The notes under the pieces are model-generated. The model was not told the DNA's origin and made no database searches. It saw only the letters and a list, made by a program, of their open reading frames with translations. Positions 16,536 to 24,926 of a DNA stretch of 64,000 nucleotides are shown here, in pieces. Both the position numbers and the translations under genes were made by a program. The stretch is from Nonomuraea guangzhouensis (GTDB taxonomy: Bacteria; Actinomycetota; Actinomycetes; Streptosporangiales; Streptosporangiaceae). Within the stretch, counting starts at the first letter, position 1, and the number at the start of each line of letters is the position of its first letter. Location: NCBI RefSeq assembly GCF_019396345.1, contig NZ_JAHKRM010000010.1, positions 248,001 to 312,000 on the forward strand. The letters are read 5' to 3'.

Positions 16536-17795
16536 TCAGCCACTCGTCTCGGCGGTCTTCTGGAGCTCGTCCAGCACGGCCGCGGGGTTCCCTTCTGGCG
16601 CGACCGCGGCTCCGATCTGCTGCTGCACGGCAAGCTTGACCTTGTCCCACGCCGGATCGTCGGTGGGGGTCAGATGGATGTTGGGCAACGTGTCCAGATA
16701 GACCTTCAGGGCGGGGTCGGACGCGAAGATCTTCAGCCCGGACTCGGTCACGGGAAGGAAGCCTTCGGCCTTGATCCACGTGTTCACCTGGTCGGGCTGG
16801 TAGTACAGCTCGTAGAACTTCTTGACCGCGTCCTGATTGCCGTTCTTCTTGAAGGCCATGAGGTAGTCGGTGACGCCGTAGGTCTGCGGAACGCCGCCGT
16901 CTCTCGTGGGCATGGGCGCGACCCCGTAGTCGACCCTTTCCTCCTTGTCCAAGCCGGTGGACAGCTGGGACAAGCCGATCACCATGCCGGCCTTGCCCGA
17001 GGAGAAGAGCGCGAACGCGCCGTCGGTCCGGTTGGTCTTGCCGGGATTGTTCTGGGTGACCTTGTGCTTCGTCGACAGGTCTTTGAGGAACTGCAGTGTC
17101 TCGATGTTCTTGCTGGAGTTGATCGACCATTTGCCGTCGGTCTTCCAGGCGCCGCCGTTGTTGACGGCCCAGATGGAGAACTCCGCCTGCGCCTCTTCGG
17201 GGCCGAGCGGTTCGGCGTACCCGACCGTGCCGTCGCCGAGCGCCGTGATCTTCTGCGCGTCCGACACGAACTCGTCCCAGGTCTTCGGGGGTGCGGAGAT
17301 TCCCGCGCGCCGGAACAGGTCCTTGTTGTAGAACATCGCCCTGGCCGACGACAGGTCAGGGAAGCCGTACATCTTGCCGTTGTAGGTGCCGCTCTCGACG
17401 AAGGCGTCGATGAGGTCGGCCTTGGTCGTGGCCGGCAGCACCTCCTCGGAGTTGTAGAGCAGCCCGTCCTTGGCGTAGCCGGCGTAGGCGTTGAGGTTGA
17501 GGATGTCCGGCGGGTCGCCATTCTGGATCATGGTGCTGGTCTGCTGGTCGATGCTGTTCCAACTGACGATCTGCAGGTTGAGCCTGACGCCTGTCCGCGC
17601 CTCGTACTTTTTGGCGAACGCGTCCCAGAACGTCTTCGTGTGGTCCTTGCTGTACTCGGCGATGACGACTCTCAGCTCTTTCCCGCCGTCACCGCCGCCG
17701 GATGCGGCATTGGTGGCTCCCCTGCCGCCGCCGCACCCGGCGAGCAGCAGTCCGGCCGCACCTGTGGCGAACAGCGCGACGATGCTCTTCCTCAT
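16536..17795 (-). CDS. Extracellular solute-binding lipoprotein (sugar ABC importer)
   Basis: A 419-residue lipoprotein with a clear lipobox (LLLAGCGGG, Cys near position 21) and a family-1 solute-binding fold: ELRVVIAEYSKDHTKTFWDAF, GDPPDILNLNAYAGYAKDGLL, ARAMFYNKDLFRRAGI and PPKTWDEFVSDAQKITA. It would be anchored on the outer face of the membrane and deliver a sugar, probably an amino sugar or oligosaccharide, to the two permeases that follow. Its ATG overlaps the stop of the ROK kinase gene (ATGA), so the kinase and transporter are strictly co-translated. Confidence 0.93.
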   Translation of the reverse strand: MRKSIVALFATGAAGLLLAGCGGGRGATNAASGGGDGGKELRVVIAEYSKDHTKTFWDAFAKKYEARTGVRLNLQIVSWNSIDQQTSTMIQNGDPPDILNLNAYAGYAKDGLLYNSEEVLPATTKADLIDAFVESGTYNGKMYGFPDLSSARAMFYNKDLFRRAGISAPPKTWDEFVSDAQKITALGDGTVGYAEPLGPEEAQAEFSIWAVNNGGAWKTDGKWSINSSKNIETLQFLKDLSTKHKVTQNNPGKTNRTDGAFALFSSGKAGMVIGLSQLSTGLDKEERVDYGVAPMPTRDGGVPQTYGVTDYLMAFKKNGNQDAVKKFYELYYQPDQVNTWIKAEGFLPVTESGLKIFASDPALKVYLDTLPNIHLTPTDDPAWDKVKLAVQQQIGAAVAPEGNPAAVLDELQKTAETSG

Positions 17796-18718
17796 CGGTT
17801 CCTCCTGGTCATAGTGAGTGCGGCGGCGCCGACGATGCCGGCATCGTCGCCGAGCGCCGCGGGCATGATGTCCACCGCCGGTGAGACGGTCAGCGCGCTG
17901 TTGTGAAAGGCGTCGCGAAGGGGCGTCCAGTAGTGGGCGCCGATCTGGGAGACGCCGCCGCCGACCACGACCCGCCGCGGGTCGAACACCCCGGCCAGAC
18001 CGACGAGAGTCCTGCCGAGAACCTCGGCCCCCTGGGTGAGCGCGGTGACCGCGGCAGCGTCACCGCGACGTGCGCGCTCGGCCACCTCCTTCAGGTCACG
18101 GATCGTTCCGTCACCTGCCAGGCGGGCGTACGTGGCGGCGATCGCGGGTCCTGAGGCGACGGTCTCGAGGTGTCCGGCGCGTCCGCAGCTGCAGACGCGG
18201 TGGCCGGCCTCGAAGATCGGGAAATGGCCGAGTTCGCCGGCACGGTGGTGCGCGCCGGTCAGGAGGCGGTCCTGGAGTACGAGCGCGCCGCCCACACTTG
18301 TCCCGACGGTGACGTACATGACGTCGGATACGCCGCGTCCGGCTCCATGGAGGTGTTCTCCCAGGGCGAAGGCGTTCGCGTCATTGCCGACGACCACCCG
18401 CGAGCCCGTCGCCTTCGCGAGGTCACCGGCAAGATCGGTGCCCTGCCAGCCGGGCAAGGTGTCGGTGGCGGCGGTGACGGTGCCGCTATGGGGATCGACG
18501 ACACCGGGGCTGCCGACGCCGACGGACAGCCGCAGGTCGGCCGCACCGTTGCCGAGATCACGACACATGTCCGCGATCAGGCTGATGACGGCCGGTGGTC
18601 CGTGCACGCAGGGTGTGGGCAGGGACATCCGGCGATGGACCCGGCCCTGCTCGTCCACCAGCCCGGCGGCGATCTTGCTGCCGCCGACATCGACGCCTAT
18701 CACCCATGCGCCAGCCAT
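17792..18718 (-). CDS. ROK-family sugar kinase
   Basis: A 308-residue kinase with the ATP-binding DVGGSKIAAGLVDEQG, the sugar-binding NDANAFALGEH, VTVGTSVGGALV and the ROK zinc region EAGHRVCSCGRAGHLET. In the canonical zinc motif (CxCGxxGCxE) the third Cys is His here. ATG 18718 is chosen for the GGAGAGGAA just upstream. As first gene of the leftward operon with nagA it is best read as an N-acetylglucosamine or related amino-sugar kinase, since the importer delivers unphosphorylated sugar; glucokinase cannot be excluded. Confidence 0.9.
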   Translation of the reverse strand: MAGAWVIGVDVGGSKIAAGLVDEQGRVHRRMSLPTPCVHGPPAVISLIADMCRDLGNGAADLRLSVGVGSPGVVDPHSGTVTAATDTLPGWQGTDLAGDLAKATGSRVVVGNDANAFALGEHLHGAGRGVSDVMYVTVGTSVGGALVLQDRLLTGAHHRAGELGHFPIFEAGHRVCSCGRAGHLETVASGPAIAATYARLAGDGTIRDLKEVAERARRGDAAAVTALTQGAEVLGRTLVGLAGVFDPRRVVVGGGVSQIGAHYWTPLRDAFHNSALTVSPAVDIMPAALGDDAGIVGAAALTMTRRNR

Positions 18719-18782
18719 TGCTTTCCTCTCCTGACGGTCCGCCACGGGGTAGCCCATCGGCTCCCGGCTCAGCCCGACCGTT

Positions 18783-18800
18783 TTGCACGCTTACGTGCAA
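18783..18800. promoter_or_regulatory. Palindromic operator between the ROK operon and the DeoR gene
   Basis: TTGCACGCTTACGTGCAA has perfect 7-nt arms (TTGCACG/CGTGCAA) around CTTA. It lies in the 159-bp divergent region, 65 nt from the kinase start and 77 nt from the DeoR start. The 15-nt core GCACGCTTACGTGCA recurs with one change at 19715-19729, upstream of the Gfo/Idh operon. The likely ligand is the DeoR-type protein encoded alongside. Confidence 0.7.
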
Positions 18801-18843
18801 TCGAGGATGTCTTGGGCCTGAATCGTGCGTCAAGAAGTATGAT

Positions 18844-18863
18844 GCGTGCAGTTTCGAATGCAC
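18844..18863. promoter_or_regulatory. Second operator-like element before the DeoR gene
   Basis: GCGTGCA (18844-18850) and TGCAC (18859-18863) form an imperfect dyad using the same half-sites as the 18783-18800 palindrome. The element ends a few bases before the AGGAGG of the DeoR gene, a position fitting autorepression. Confidence 0.45.
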
Positions 18864-18877
18864 ACTAGGAGGATCAC

Positions 18878-19651
18878 ATGGGATCTGCGGCACGCCGCCG
18901 CGCCCTGCTGGAGCAGGTGCGACTGGAGGGGTACGTGGGCACCGGCGGGCTCGCGCACCAGTTCGAGGTCGACGGCTCGACGATCCGGCGCGACCTGGCC
19001 CATCTCGAGCGCGCCGGGCTCATCAAGCGGACCCGTGGCGGCGTGCTGCCGGCCGAGCCCGCCGCCGCCGTCGACGTCCCCTACGACGTGCGGCGGACCG
19101 CGAACCAGGCGGAGAAGGTCGCCATCGCCAACGCCGCGGCCGACCTGATCGAGAACGGCCAGTCAGTGATCCTGGACAGCGGATCGACGACATACCAGCT
19201 CGCCCTCGCGCTGCGCCGCCAGAAGAAGGAGGTCCTCGTCGTGACCAACGATCTGATGATCGCCGTCTGCCTGGCCGGCGATCCGACCGTGCGCGTGCAC
19301 GTCACGGGCGGATCCCCCATCGAGACCGCGTACACGCTGGTCGGCCCGTCCACGGTCGCGGAGCTCGAACGACTGCACGCCGACTGGGCGTTTCTCGGCG
19401 CGGAGGCGGTGCACCATCAGGCCGGCATCACGAACATCAACATGGTCGAACTCCCCGTCAAGCAGGCCATGATCAACGCCGCCCAGCAGGTCGCCGTCAT
19501 CGCCGCCAGCCCCAGCTTCGGCAAGCGCGCCCTGATGGCCGTCTGCGGCCTCGACGCGATCTCGCTGCTCATCACCGACGACGGGATCGCCGACGATGAG
19601 CGCGCACTCTACGGATCTCAGCTGCGCACGGTCTCCCTCACCGACGGCTGA
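18878..19651 (+). CDS. DeoR/GlpR-family transcriptional regulator
   Basis: A 257-residue regulator with a DeoR winged helix (VGTGGLAHQFEVDGSTIRRD, LERAGLIKRTRGGVLP) and a DeoR sensor domain related to sugar-phosphate isomerases (ILDSGSTTYQLALALR, VVTNDLMIAVCL, GPSTVAEL, DWAFLGAEAV). ATG 18878 follows a perfect AGGAGG. Family members usually repress sugar catabolic genes and respond to a sugar phosphate. It lies between two divergent sugar operons that share an operator motif and is the obvious candidate repressor of both. Confidence 0.92.
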   Translation: MGSAARRRALLEQVRLEGYVGTGGLAHQFEVDGSTIRRDLAHLERAGLIKRTRGGVLPAEPAAAVDVPYDVRRTANQAEKVAIANAAADLIENGQSVILDSGSTTYQLALALRRQKKEVLVVTNDLMIAVCLAGDPTVRVHVTGGSPIETAYTLVGPSTVAELERLHADWAFLGAEAVHHQAGITNINMVELPVKQAMINAAQQVAVIAASPSFGKRALMAVCGLDAISLLITDDGIADDERALYGSQLRTVSLTDG

Positions 19652-19692
19652 CCTTCCTCCGACGATCGAGTCCTGAAACGCGCACGCCGGAA

Positions 19693-19730
19693 TGCACGCA
19701 TCCGGCAACTTGACGCACGCTTCCGTGCAT
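19693..19730. promoter_or_regulatory. Operator cluster upstream of the Gfo/Idh operon
   Basis: The half-site TGCACGC at 19693-19699 and the dyad GCACGCTTCCGTGCA at 19715-19729 lie 51-88 nt upstream of the GTG at 19781. The dyad matches the 18785-18799 core in 14 of 15 positions. This links the rightward operon to the same regulator. Confidence 0.65.
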
Positions 19731-19780
19731 GTTGTGCTCTTGTGGCAACCGAGCACTCACGAGGGAGACCAACCCACATC

Positions 19781-20815
19781 GTGTCCGAACACATTCGTCT
19801 GGCCGTCATCGGATGCGGACGCATTTCGCAAGCCGCACACCTGCCGGCCATCGCCAAAGCCGAGAACGTCGAGCTCACAGCGGTGTGCGATGGCAGCGCC
19901 ACGCTGGCCGACGCCATGGCGAGCCGCTACGGCGCACGAGCCTTCCTCGACGTCGCCGACCTGCTCGACGCGCCGGTCGATGCCGTGCTGATCGCCGTTC
20001 CCGACCGATTCCACGCCCAGGTGGCTGAGCAGGCGCTGCGGGCAGGCAAGCACGTCATCATCGAGAAACCCCTCGCCGCCACCGTCGCCGAGGCCGAGCA
20101 CCTGCGCGACCTGGCCGACTCGGCTCGCCTGGAACTGCAGGTGGCGAGCATGAAGCGGTTCGACCCCGGCGTCCAGTACGCCGCCGAAGCGGTCGCGAGG
20201 ATCGGCCCCCTCCGCAGCGTCGTCGGCTGGTATCGCGTGATGTCCAGACTTCGCGAACCAATCGAGACCACCCTGTTCCCTCCGCTGATCGTCGATCCGG
20301 CCGTACGGTCGCGAGAGCTTGCGTACAAGGCGATCCACCGCGCCGAACATCTCCTGGTCACCCACGGCATCCACACGTTCGACCTGCTGCGCTACCTGGC
20401 AGGCGACTACACCATCCACAGCGCGATCCTGTCCCACGGCGAACGCGACTACAGCTGGCACGCCCTGGGCCGATACCGCGCCGGGGCCGCGTTGAGCCTG
20501 GAGGTGACGGCGAGCGTCCACGCGGAATGGTCCGAAGGGTTCGACCTCTACGGCGACGCCGGCCACGTCCGGCTACGCTGCCCCTTCCCGTTCACGAGGC
20601 AACCGAGCTCGGTCAGGGTGTTCGACGAGCCCACCCAGACCTACACCGAGCCGGTGTTCGGCGACACCGACCCCTACGAGCGCCAGATCGAGGCCTTCGC
20701 CCGGGCCATCCTCCTCGGCACGCGTGCCGAGCCCACCGCCGAGGACGGCATCGAAGCACTCAGGATCGTCGACGCCATCCGCGACGCCGTCGACCAGCCG
20801 GTGACCCGCACATGA
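19781..20815 (+). CDS. Gfo/Idh/MocA-family oxidoreductase
   Basis: A 344-residue NAD(P)-dependent dehydrogenase. The Rossmann start IRLAVIGCGRISQAAHLP lies directly at the N-terminus, followed by AVCDGS, DAVLIAVPDRFHAQVAEQAL and GKHVIIEKPLA (the catalytic Lys motif EKP). The C-terminal domain has HGIHTFDLLRYLAGD. GTG 19781 gives the usual N-terminus and follows GAGGGAG; the longer GTG at 19742 adds unlikely residues. Such enzymes oxidise sugars, inositols or amino-sugar derivatives. It is the first gene of a four-gene coupled operon; substrate unknown. Confidence 0.88.
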   Translation: MSEHIRLAVIGCGRISQAAHLPAIAKAENVELTAVCDGSATLADAMASRYGARAFLDVADLLDAPVDAVLIAVPDRFHAQVAEQALRAGKHVIIEKPLAATVAEAEHLRDLADSARLELQVASMKRFDPGVQYAAEAVARIGPLRSVVGWYRVMSRLREPIETTLFPPLIVDPAVRSRELAYKAIHRAEHLLVTHGIHTFDLLRYLAGDYTIHSAILSHGERDYSWHALGRYRAGAALSLEVTASVHAEWSEGFDLYGDAGHVRLRCPFPFTRQPSSVRVFDEPTQTYTEPVFGDTDPYERQIEAFARAILLGTRAEPTAEDGIEALRIVDAIRDAVDQPVTRT

Positions 20816-21660
20816 CGCTCCCCGAAGTCGGCATCTTCGCCCGCACCTTTCCCCGGACGACCGCCGGCGAGGTCGCCACCGCCGTCGCCGAGGCCGGCTT
20901 CCGCCTGGCCCAGTTCAACTTCTCAGCGATCGCCATGCCGACGCTCGCACCTGACGTCTCCCTCGACGCCGTCACCGCCGTCGGCCAGGACTTCCGTGAT
21001 GCCGGCGTCACCGTCTGGGGGCTGTCGGCCACCTACAACGTCATCCACCCCGATCGAGCCCGCCGACTGAGGCAGACCCGCCAGGCGGCGCGGCTGATCG
21101 ACATGTCGCCGCTGCTCGGCGTCACCGCGGTCACCTTGTGCAGCGGGACACTCAACACAGACGACATGTGGACCGGCCACCCGGACAATCGCTCCACCGC
21201 CGCCTGGGCCGACCTGCGCTCCACCCTCGATGCCCTGCTCGAGGCGGCCTCGGATGCGGGAATCACGCTCGGCATCGAGCCGGAGAGCGCCAACGTCGTC
21301 GACTCCGCGCAGCGCGCCCACCGGCTCATCAGCGAGCTGGGAGCCGATGCCCGGCACATCGGCATCGTCCTCGACCCCGGCAACCTGGTCGCGCCGGAGA
21401 CGATCCACCGGCAGGACGACGTCATCAACGAGGCCTTCGACCTGCTCGGCGAGCACATCATCGGCCTGCAGGCCAAGGACCTCACCGCCGCCGGGCCGGC
21501 ACCCCTCGGTCGTGGAGATCTCGACTACACGATGATCTGCCGCCGCACTCTCGGGCTCGGCCGAGCGGTGCCGATCATCATCCAGGACGCCACCGAGGAC
21601 GACGCCTCCCGATCCGGCCGATACCTGCGCGACCGCCTCCACGCGGCGAGGAACACGTGA
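20812..21660 (+). CDS. Sugar phosphate isomerase/epimerase (xylose isomerase-like TIM barrel)
   Basis: A 282-residue AP-endonuclease-2/IolE-like TIM barrel protein. Visible features are VTLCSGTLN, GITLGIEPESANVVDS (metal-binding Glu region), HIGIVLDPGNLV (Asp) and HIIGLQAKDL, with metal ligands in the usual order. The start overlaps the Gfo/Idh stop (ATGA). Pairs of a Gfo/Idh oxidoreductase and an isomerase of this family are typical of inositol and unusual-sugar catabolism, where the oxidised sugar is epimerised or isomerised next. Confidence 0.88.
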   Translation: MTLPEVGIFARTFPRTTAGEVATAVAEAGFRLAQFNFSAIAMPTLAPDVSLDAVTAVGQDFRDAGVTVWGLSATYNVIHPDRARRLRQTRQAARLIDMSPLLGVTAVTLCSGTLNTDDMWTGHPDNRSTAAWADLRSTLDALLEAASDAGITLGIEPESANVVDSAQRAHRLISELGADARHIGIVLDPGNLVAPETIHRQDDVINEAFDLLGEHIIGLQAKDLTAAGPAPLGRGDLDYTMICRRTLGLGRAVPIIIQDATEDDASRSGRYLRDRLHAARNT

Positions 21661-22487
21661 ACGCTTCGTCGAACCGCTACGCCGAAGTGGCTCACGTGAT
21701 GCTGCGACGGCCGCACACGCCGGCTTCGGGAACCATGCTGCTGCTGCACGGGCTGGGCGGCGACACCACGCAGTTCGCCCCGTTCCTGCCGCACCTGGCC
21801 AGGCTCCCCTGCGACCTGCTGATACCGGACATGCGCGCCCACGGTCTGACCCCGCTGATCGGAGACGCGAGCGACTTCACCTTCCAGCGGTTCAGCGCCG
21901 ACATCGCGGCTCTGCTGCGCACCCGCGCGATACAGCCGCCGCTCATCGGCGTCGGCATCTCCATGGGAGCGGGCGTCCTCGCCGCACTGGCCCTTCACTC
22001 TCCCGGCGCCCTCGCCGGACTCGTCTTCATCCGGCCCGCTTGGGAAGACCAGGCCGACCCTCCCCACCTACGGGCGTTCAGCACCATCGCGGGACTTCTC
22101 GCGACCCGGGACGGCGCGGCCGAATTCGCGCGCTCTCCCGTCTACCGCGCTGTGCGAGCGGAATCAGCGACCGTCGCGGACAGCCTGATGGATCAGTTCG
22201 GATCCCCTCATGCGGCCGAACGTCGTCTTCGCCTCGAACGCATGCCGCTGTCCACCCCGTTCGCCGAACTGGCCGATCTGCGCCGCATCCGCACACCGGC
22301 CACCGTCATCGGCACCCGGCACGACCCGCTGCACCCACTGACCATCGCCCGCCGCTGGGCCGGCGCCTGCGGGACCGCCCTGCACGTCGTCCCACCCAAG
22401 TCCGCGCACGATGATCGCTATATCGCGGAATCCGCCGCGATCATCACGGCCGTGGCCGGTCAGGCCCTCGACAACACATCCTCGTGA
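21657..22487 (+). CDS. Alpha/beta hydrolase
   Basis: A 276-residue alpha/beta-fold hydrolase: LLLHGLGGDTTQF (oxyanion region), GVGISMGAGVLAALA (nucleophile elbow G-I-S-M-G), GTRHDPLHP (acid Asp) and SAHDDRYI (His). GTG 21657 overlaps the previous stop (GTGA). Within a sugar catabolic operon it may cleave an ester or lactone made by the upstream dehydrogenase; this is inference from neighbourhood only. Confidence 0.82.
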   Translation: MNASSNRYAEVAHVMLRRPHTPASGTMLLLHGLGGDTTQFAPFLPHLARLPCDLLIPDMRAHGLTPLIGDASDFTFQRFSADIAALLRTRAIQPPLIGVGISMGAGVLAALALHSPGALAGLVFIRPAWEDQADPPHLRAFSTIAGLLATRDGAAEFARSPVYRAVRAESATVADSLMDQFGSPHAAERRLRLERMPLSTPFAELADLRRIRTPATVIGTRHDPLHPLTIARRWAGACGTALHVVPPKSAHDDRYIAESAAIITAVAGQALDNTSS

Positions 22488-22519
22488 AGCACCCGGTTCA
22501 CCACGAAAGGCCAGACCTC

Positions 22520-23335
22520 ATGCCTTCCCGGTTCCACGCCATCTTCGGATCAGATACCAAACCGCTCATCGCCATGGCTCACGTGCCCGCCCTGCCCGGG
22601 ACCCCTCTGTACGACGATCGTGCGGGCATCGCGGGAATGATCCGCCACGTCCGCCGCGACGTGGAGATCCTCGTCGACGCGGGCTTCGACGCCATCCTCT
22701 TCTGCAACGAGAACGACCGTCCCTACGAACTCAACGCCGGGCCGGAGTCCGCGGCGGTGATGACGCGCATCGTCACCGAATGCCGCCCGTCCGGTCTCCC
22801 CATCGGCGTCGACTTCCTTTGGGACCCGCGCATCGCACTCGCGGCCGCCGTCGCATGCGAGGCGGATTTCATCCGTGAGGTCACCACCGGCGTGTGGGAG
22901 TCCGACATGGGACTGTGGACCACGAACTGCGCCCACACCCTTCGCGAACGCCGCCGACTCCACGCCGACAACCTCGCGATCTTCATGAACATCACCCCCG
23001 AGTTCGCCTCCCCGATCGGCACCCGCCAGGCACCGGCAACGGCGCGCTCCGCCGTCGTATCCAGCCTCGCCGACACGATCCTCGTGTCCGGTCCCATGGC
23101 CGGCGCGGGCCCGGACCTCTCCACCGTGCGGGCCGTGCGGGATGCCACACCGGCCGACGTGCCCGTCCTCCTCAACACCGGTGCTCGGCGGGACACGATC
23201 GGCCAGTTCCTGTCCATTGCGGACGGCTGCATCGTCGGCAGCGACCTCAAGATCGACGGTCACACCTGGAACGCCGTCGACCCGGCCCGCGCAGCCGACT
23301 TCGTGAAAGCGGCACGAGCACAGAGCGCCGTCTGA
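22520..23335 (+). CDS. BtpA/SgcQ-family TIM-barrel protein
   Basis: A 271-residue protein with the family start SRFHAIFGSDTKPLIAMAHV, then PALPGTPLYDD, FDAILFCNENDRPYE, PIGVDFLWDPRIALAAA, FIREVTTGVWESDMGL and GCIVGSDLKIDGHTWNAVDP. SgcQ sits in an E. coli carbohydrate operon; BtpA was described as affecting photosystem I stability, but the fold resembles phosphate-binding TIM barrels. ATG 22520 matches the family start; an in-frame GTG at 22484 overlaps the previous stop and cannot be excluded. It is the last gene of the operon and probably acts on a sugar phosphate. Confidence 0.85.
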   Translation: MPSRFHAIFGSDTKPLIAMAHVPALPGTPLYDDRAGIAGMIRHVRRDVEILVDAGFDAILFCNENDRPYELNAGPESAAVMTRIVTECRPSGLPIGVDFLWDPRIALAAAVACEADFIREVTTGVWESDMGLWTTNCAHTLRERRRLHADNLAIFMNITPEFASPIGTRQAPATARSAVVSSLADTILVSGPMAGAGPDLSTVRAVRDATPADVPVLLNTGARRDTIGQFLSIADGCIVGSDLKIDGHTWNAVDPARAADFVKAARAQSAV

Positions 23336-23366
23336 CCATCCGGGGTGGGACCGACAAGTCCGCCCC

Positions 23367-24053
23367 TCAGGCCTCGGCTGCCGCTGCGGCCAGGAGCCGG
23401 GCGAGTTCGATGGGCTTGCTGACCATGGGCCAGTGGCCCGAGTCGATGTCGACGAACTCGAGGTGCTTGGCCTTGGCGAGCTCGGGCACGTCACCGGCGT
23501 CGATCCACGCCTGAGCCTGGGCAGGGGTGAATTCGGGGCACACGACTACGACCGGGACGTCGAACCGTCGTTCGTCCGTCAGCCGCACCACGCCCTTGGC
23601 CACTCCCTCGGGGACCGGGATCGCAGCGGACGCGAAGACGCGCTTGGCCTCCTCGTCAAGGTCAGCGGAGTCCGGCCCCTCGAACGGCCCCCAGCCGGGG
23701 AAGGGCATGACACCATCCTTCGCTTCGAAGAAGTCGGCGTAAGGCGCGCCGTCGGCGGCCGGGAAGCCGCCGATGAGGGCGATTTTCGCGACCTGCTCCG
23801 CTCGCGCGTCAGCGGCCAGCCAAGCCAGGGTGCTGGCGGCGGAATGCCCCACTACCATGGGCTTTCCGGCCGCCGAGTCCACGGCGGCGAGCACCGCCGC
23901 CACCTGGTCATCGAGCGTGGCGGACGCGGATCCGTCACCCTGGCCCGGGAGGGTGATCGGCACCGGGCGGTGGCCGAGTGGCTCGAGTGCGGACACGACG
24001 TCGTCCCATGCGGATCCGTCGAGCCACAAGCCGCCAATGAGCAGGATGTCCAT
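23367..24053 (-). CDS. Alpha/beta hydrolase
   Basis: A 228-residue hydrolase starting MDILLIGGLWLDGSAWDDVV, with a nucleophile elbow VVGHSAASTLAWL (G-H-S-A-A), an acid-region VVVVCPEFTPAQAQ and a terminal DIDSGHWPMVSKPIELA with the catalytic His. It resembles salicylate-esterase/RsbQ-like small cytoplasmic hydrolases. ATG 24053 follows GGAGAAAGGAA. It is the second gene of a two-gene operon with the DinB protein, two bases after that gene's TAA. It converges with the BtpA operon, 31 bp apart. Confidence 0.87.
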   Translation of the reverse strand: MDILLIGGLWLDGSAWDDVVSALEPLGHRPVPITLPGQGDGSASATLDDQVAAVLAAVDSAAGKPMVVGHSAASTLAWLAADARAEQVAKIALIGGFPAADGAPYADFFEAKDGVMPFPGWGPFEGPDSADLDEEAKRVFASAAIPVPEGVAKGVVRLTDERRFDVPVVVVCPEFTPAQAQAWIDAGDVPELAKAKHLEFVDIDSGHWPMVSKPIELARLLAAAAAEA

Positions 24054-24055
24054 GA

Positions 24056-24856
24056 TTAATTTCCTTTCTCCAGTGAGGTCAGGTCGCGTTCGGCATAGAG
24101 CCGGTGCTCCCATTCCTCGTTGAGGACGATGCGGAGACATTCCTTGACGGGGAAGCTCTCCATCCGGGGCCAACCGGGCTCGGTGCGAGTCACTTCAGAG
24201 GCGAGTTGCCCGTCGGTGAGTGACGCCAGGACGTGGCGGACCATCGCCTGGCGTTCGTGTCGAACCGTGAGCACCTCATCGAGCGAGGGGCGTGCCCCGC
24301 GGTCCCACGGGATGTCATCCCACCCGGGCGCCTCGTCCCACGGCAGGTCCAACGGGTGCCACGGCGAGACGTTGCCGAGGATCATCCGGCCCACCCAGGC
24401 GGCACCGGCGAAGTTGAGGTGCCGCAGGGTCTGGATGAAGGACCACTCGTCGTCCACGCTGCGGTGGAGCGCCGCCTCGGGGAACGTACTCGCCCGCGCG
24501 ACGGTGTCCGCCCACAGCCGCTCCAGGATCGCCCACGCCTCACGGAACCCGTCGGTGTCGTCGGGGCGCATTTTCCCCCGTTCGGGCATGCGGCGATTCA
24601 GCTCGGCCTCGACGAGCGGTGCGATGTCGACGCCGTTCACGACGACGTTCTTCAGCTCGCCGCTGATCTCGACGTCGACCAGCTCGACGCCGCGCAGGCG
24701 GCTCGTGTTGAACAGAGCGCCACGTATCCGCGCGCCGGTGAGGTCGACTGCTTGCATGCGGACGTCGTTGAGGTTCACCCGGCTGAAGGTGGCGCCCCGG
24801 AGGCTCACGCGCTCGAAGCGTGCTCCTGTGAGGTCCTGCTCACGGAACTCGGTCAT
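24056..24856 (-). CDS. Pentapeptide-repeat plus DinB-like domain protein
   Basis: A 266-residue protein. Residues 1-80 carry pentapeptide-like repeats (LTGARFERVSLRGATFSRV, VDLTGARIRGALF, SRLRGVELVDV), forming a short right-handed beta helix. The rest is a DinB_2 four-helix domain with histidines suited to metal binding (HRSVDDEWSFIQTLRHLNFA, RHERQAMVRHVL, NEEWEHRLYAERDL). DinB-fold proteins include mycothiol- and bacillithiol-dependent enzymes; whether this one uses mycothiol is unknown. It is divergent from the WYL regulator at 24927, which probably regulates it. Confidence 0.85.
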   Translation of the reverse strand: MTEFREQDLTGARFERVSLRGATFSRVNLNDVRMQAVDLTGARIRGALFNTSRLRGVELVDVEISGELKNVVVNGVDIAPLVEAELNRRMPERGKMRPDDTDGFREAWAILERLWADTVARASTFPEAALHRSVDDEWSFIQTLRHLNFAGAAWVGRMILGNVSPWHPLDLPWDEAPGWDDIPWDRGARPSLDEVLTVRHERQAMVRHVLASLTDGQLASEVTRTEPGWPRMESFPVKECLRIVLNEEWEHRLYAERDLTSLEKGN

Positions 24857-24926
24857 GGACCTCAGGCTAGGACCAATTCCGGACGATCCACTTCCGGTTC
24901 ATCACGTGACCACCTAACCTGCTCGT

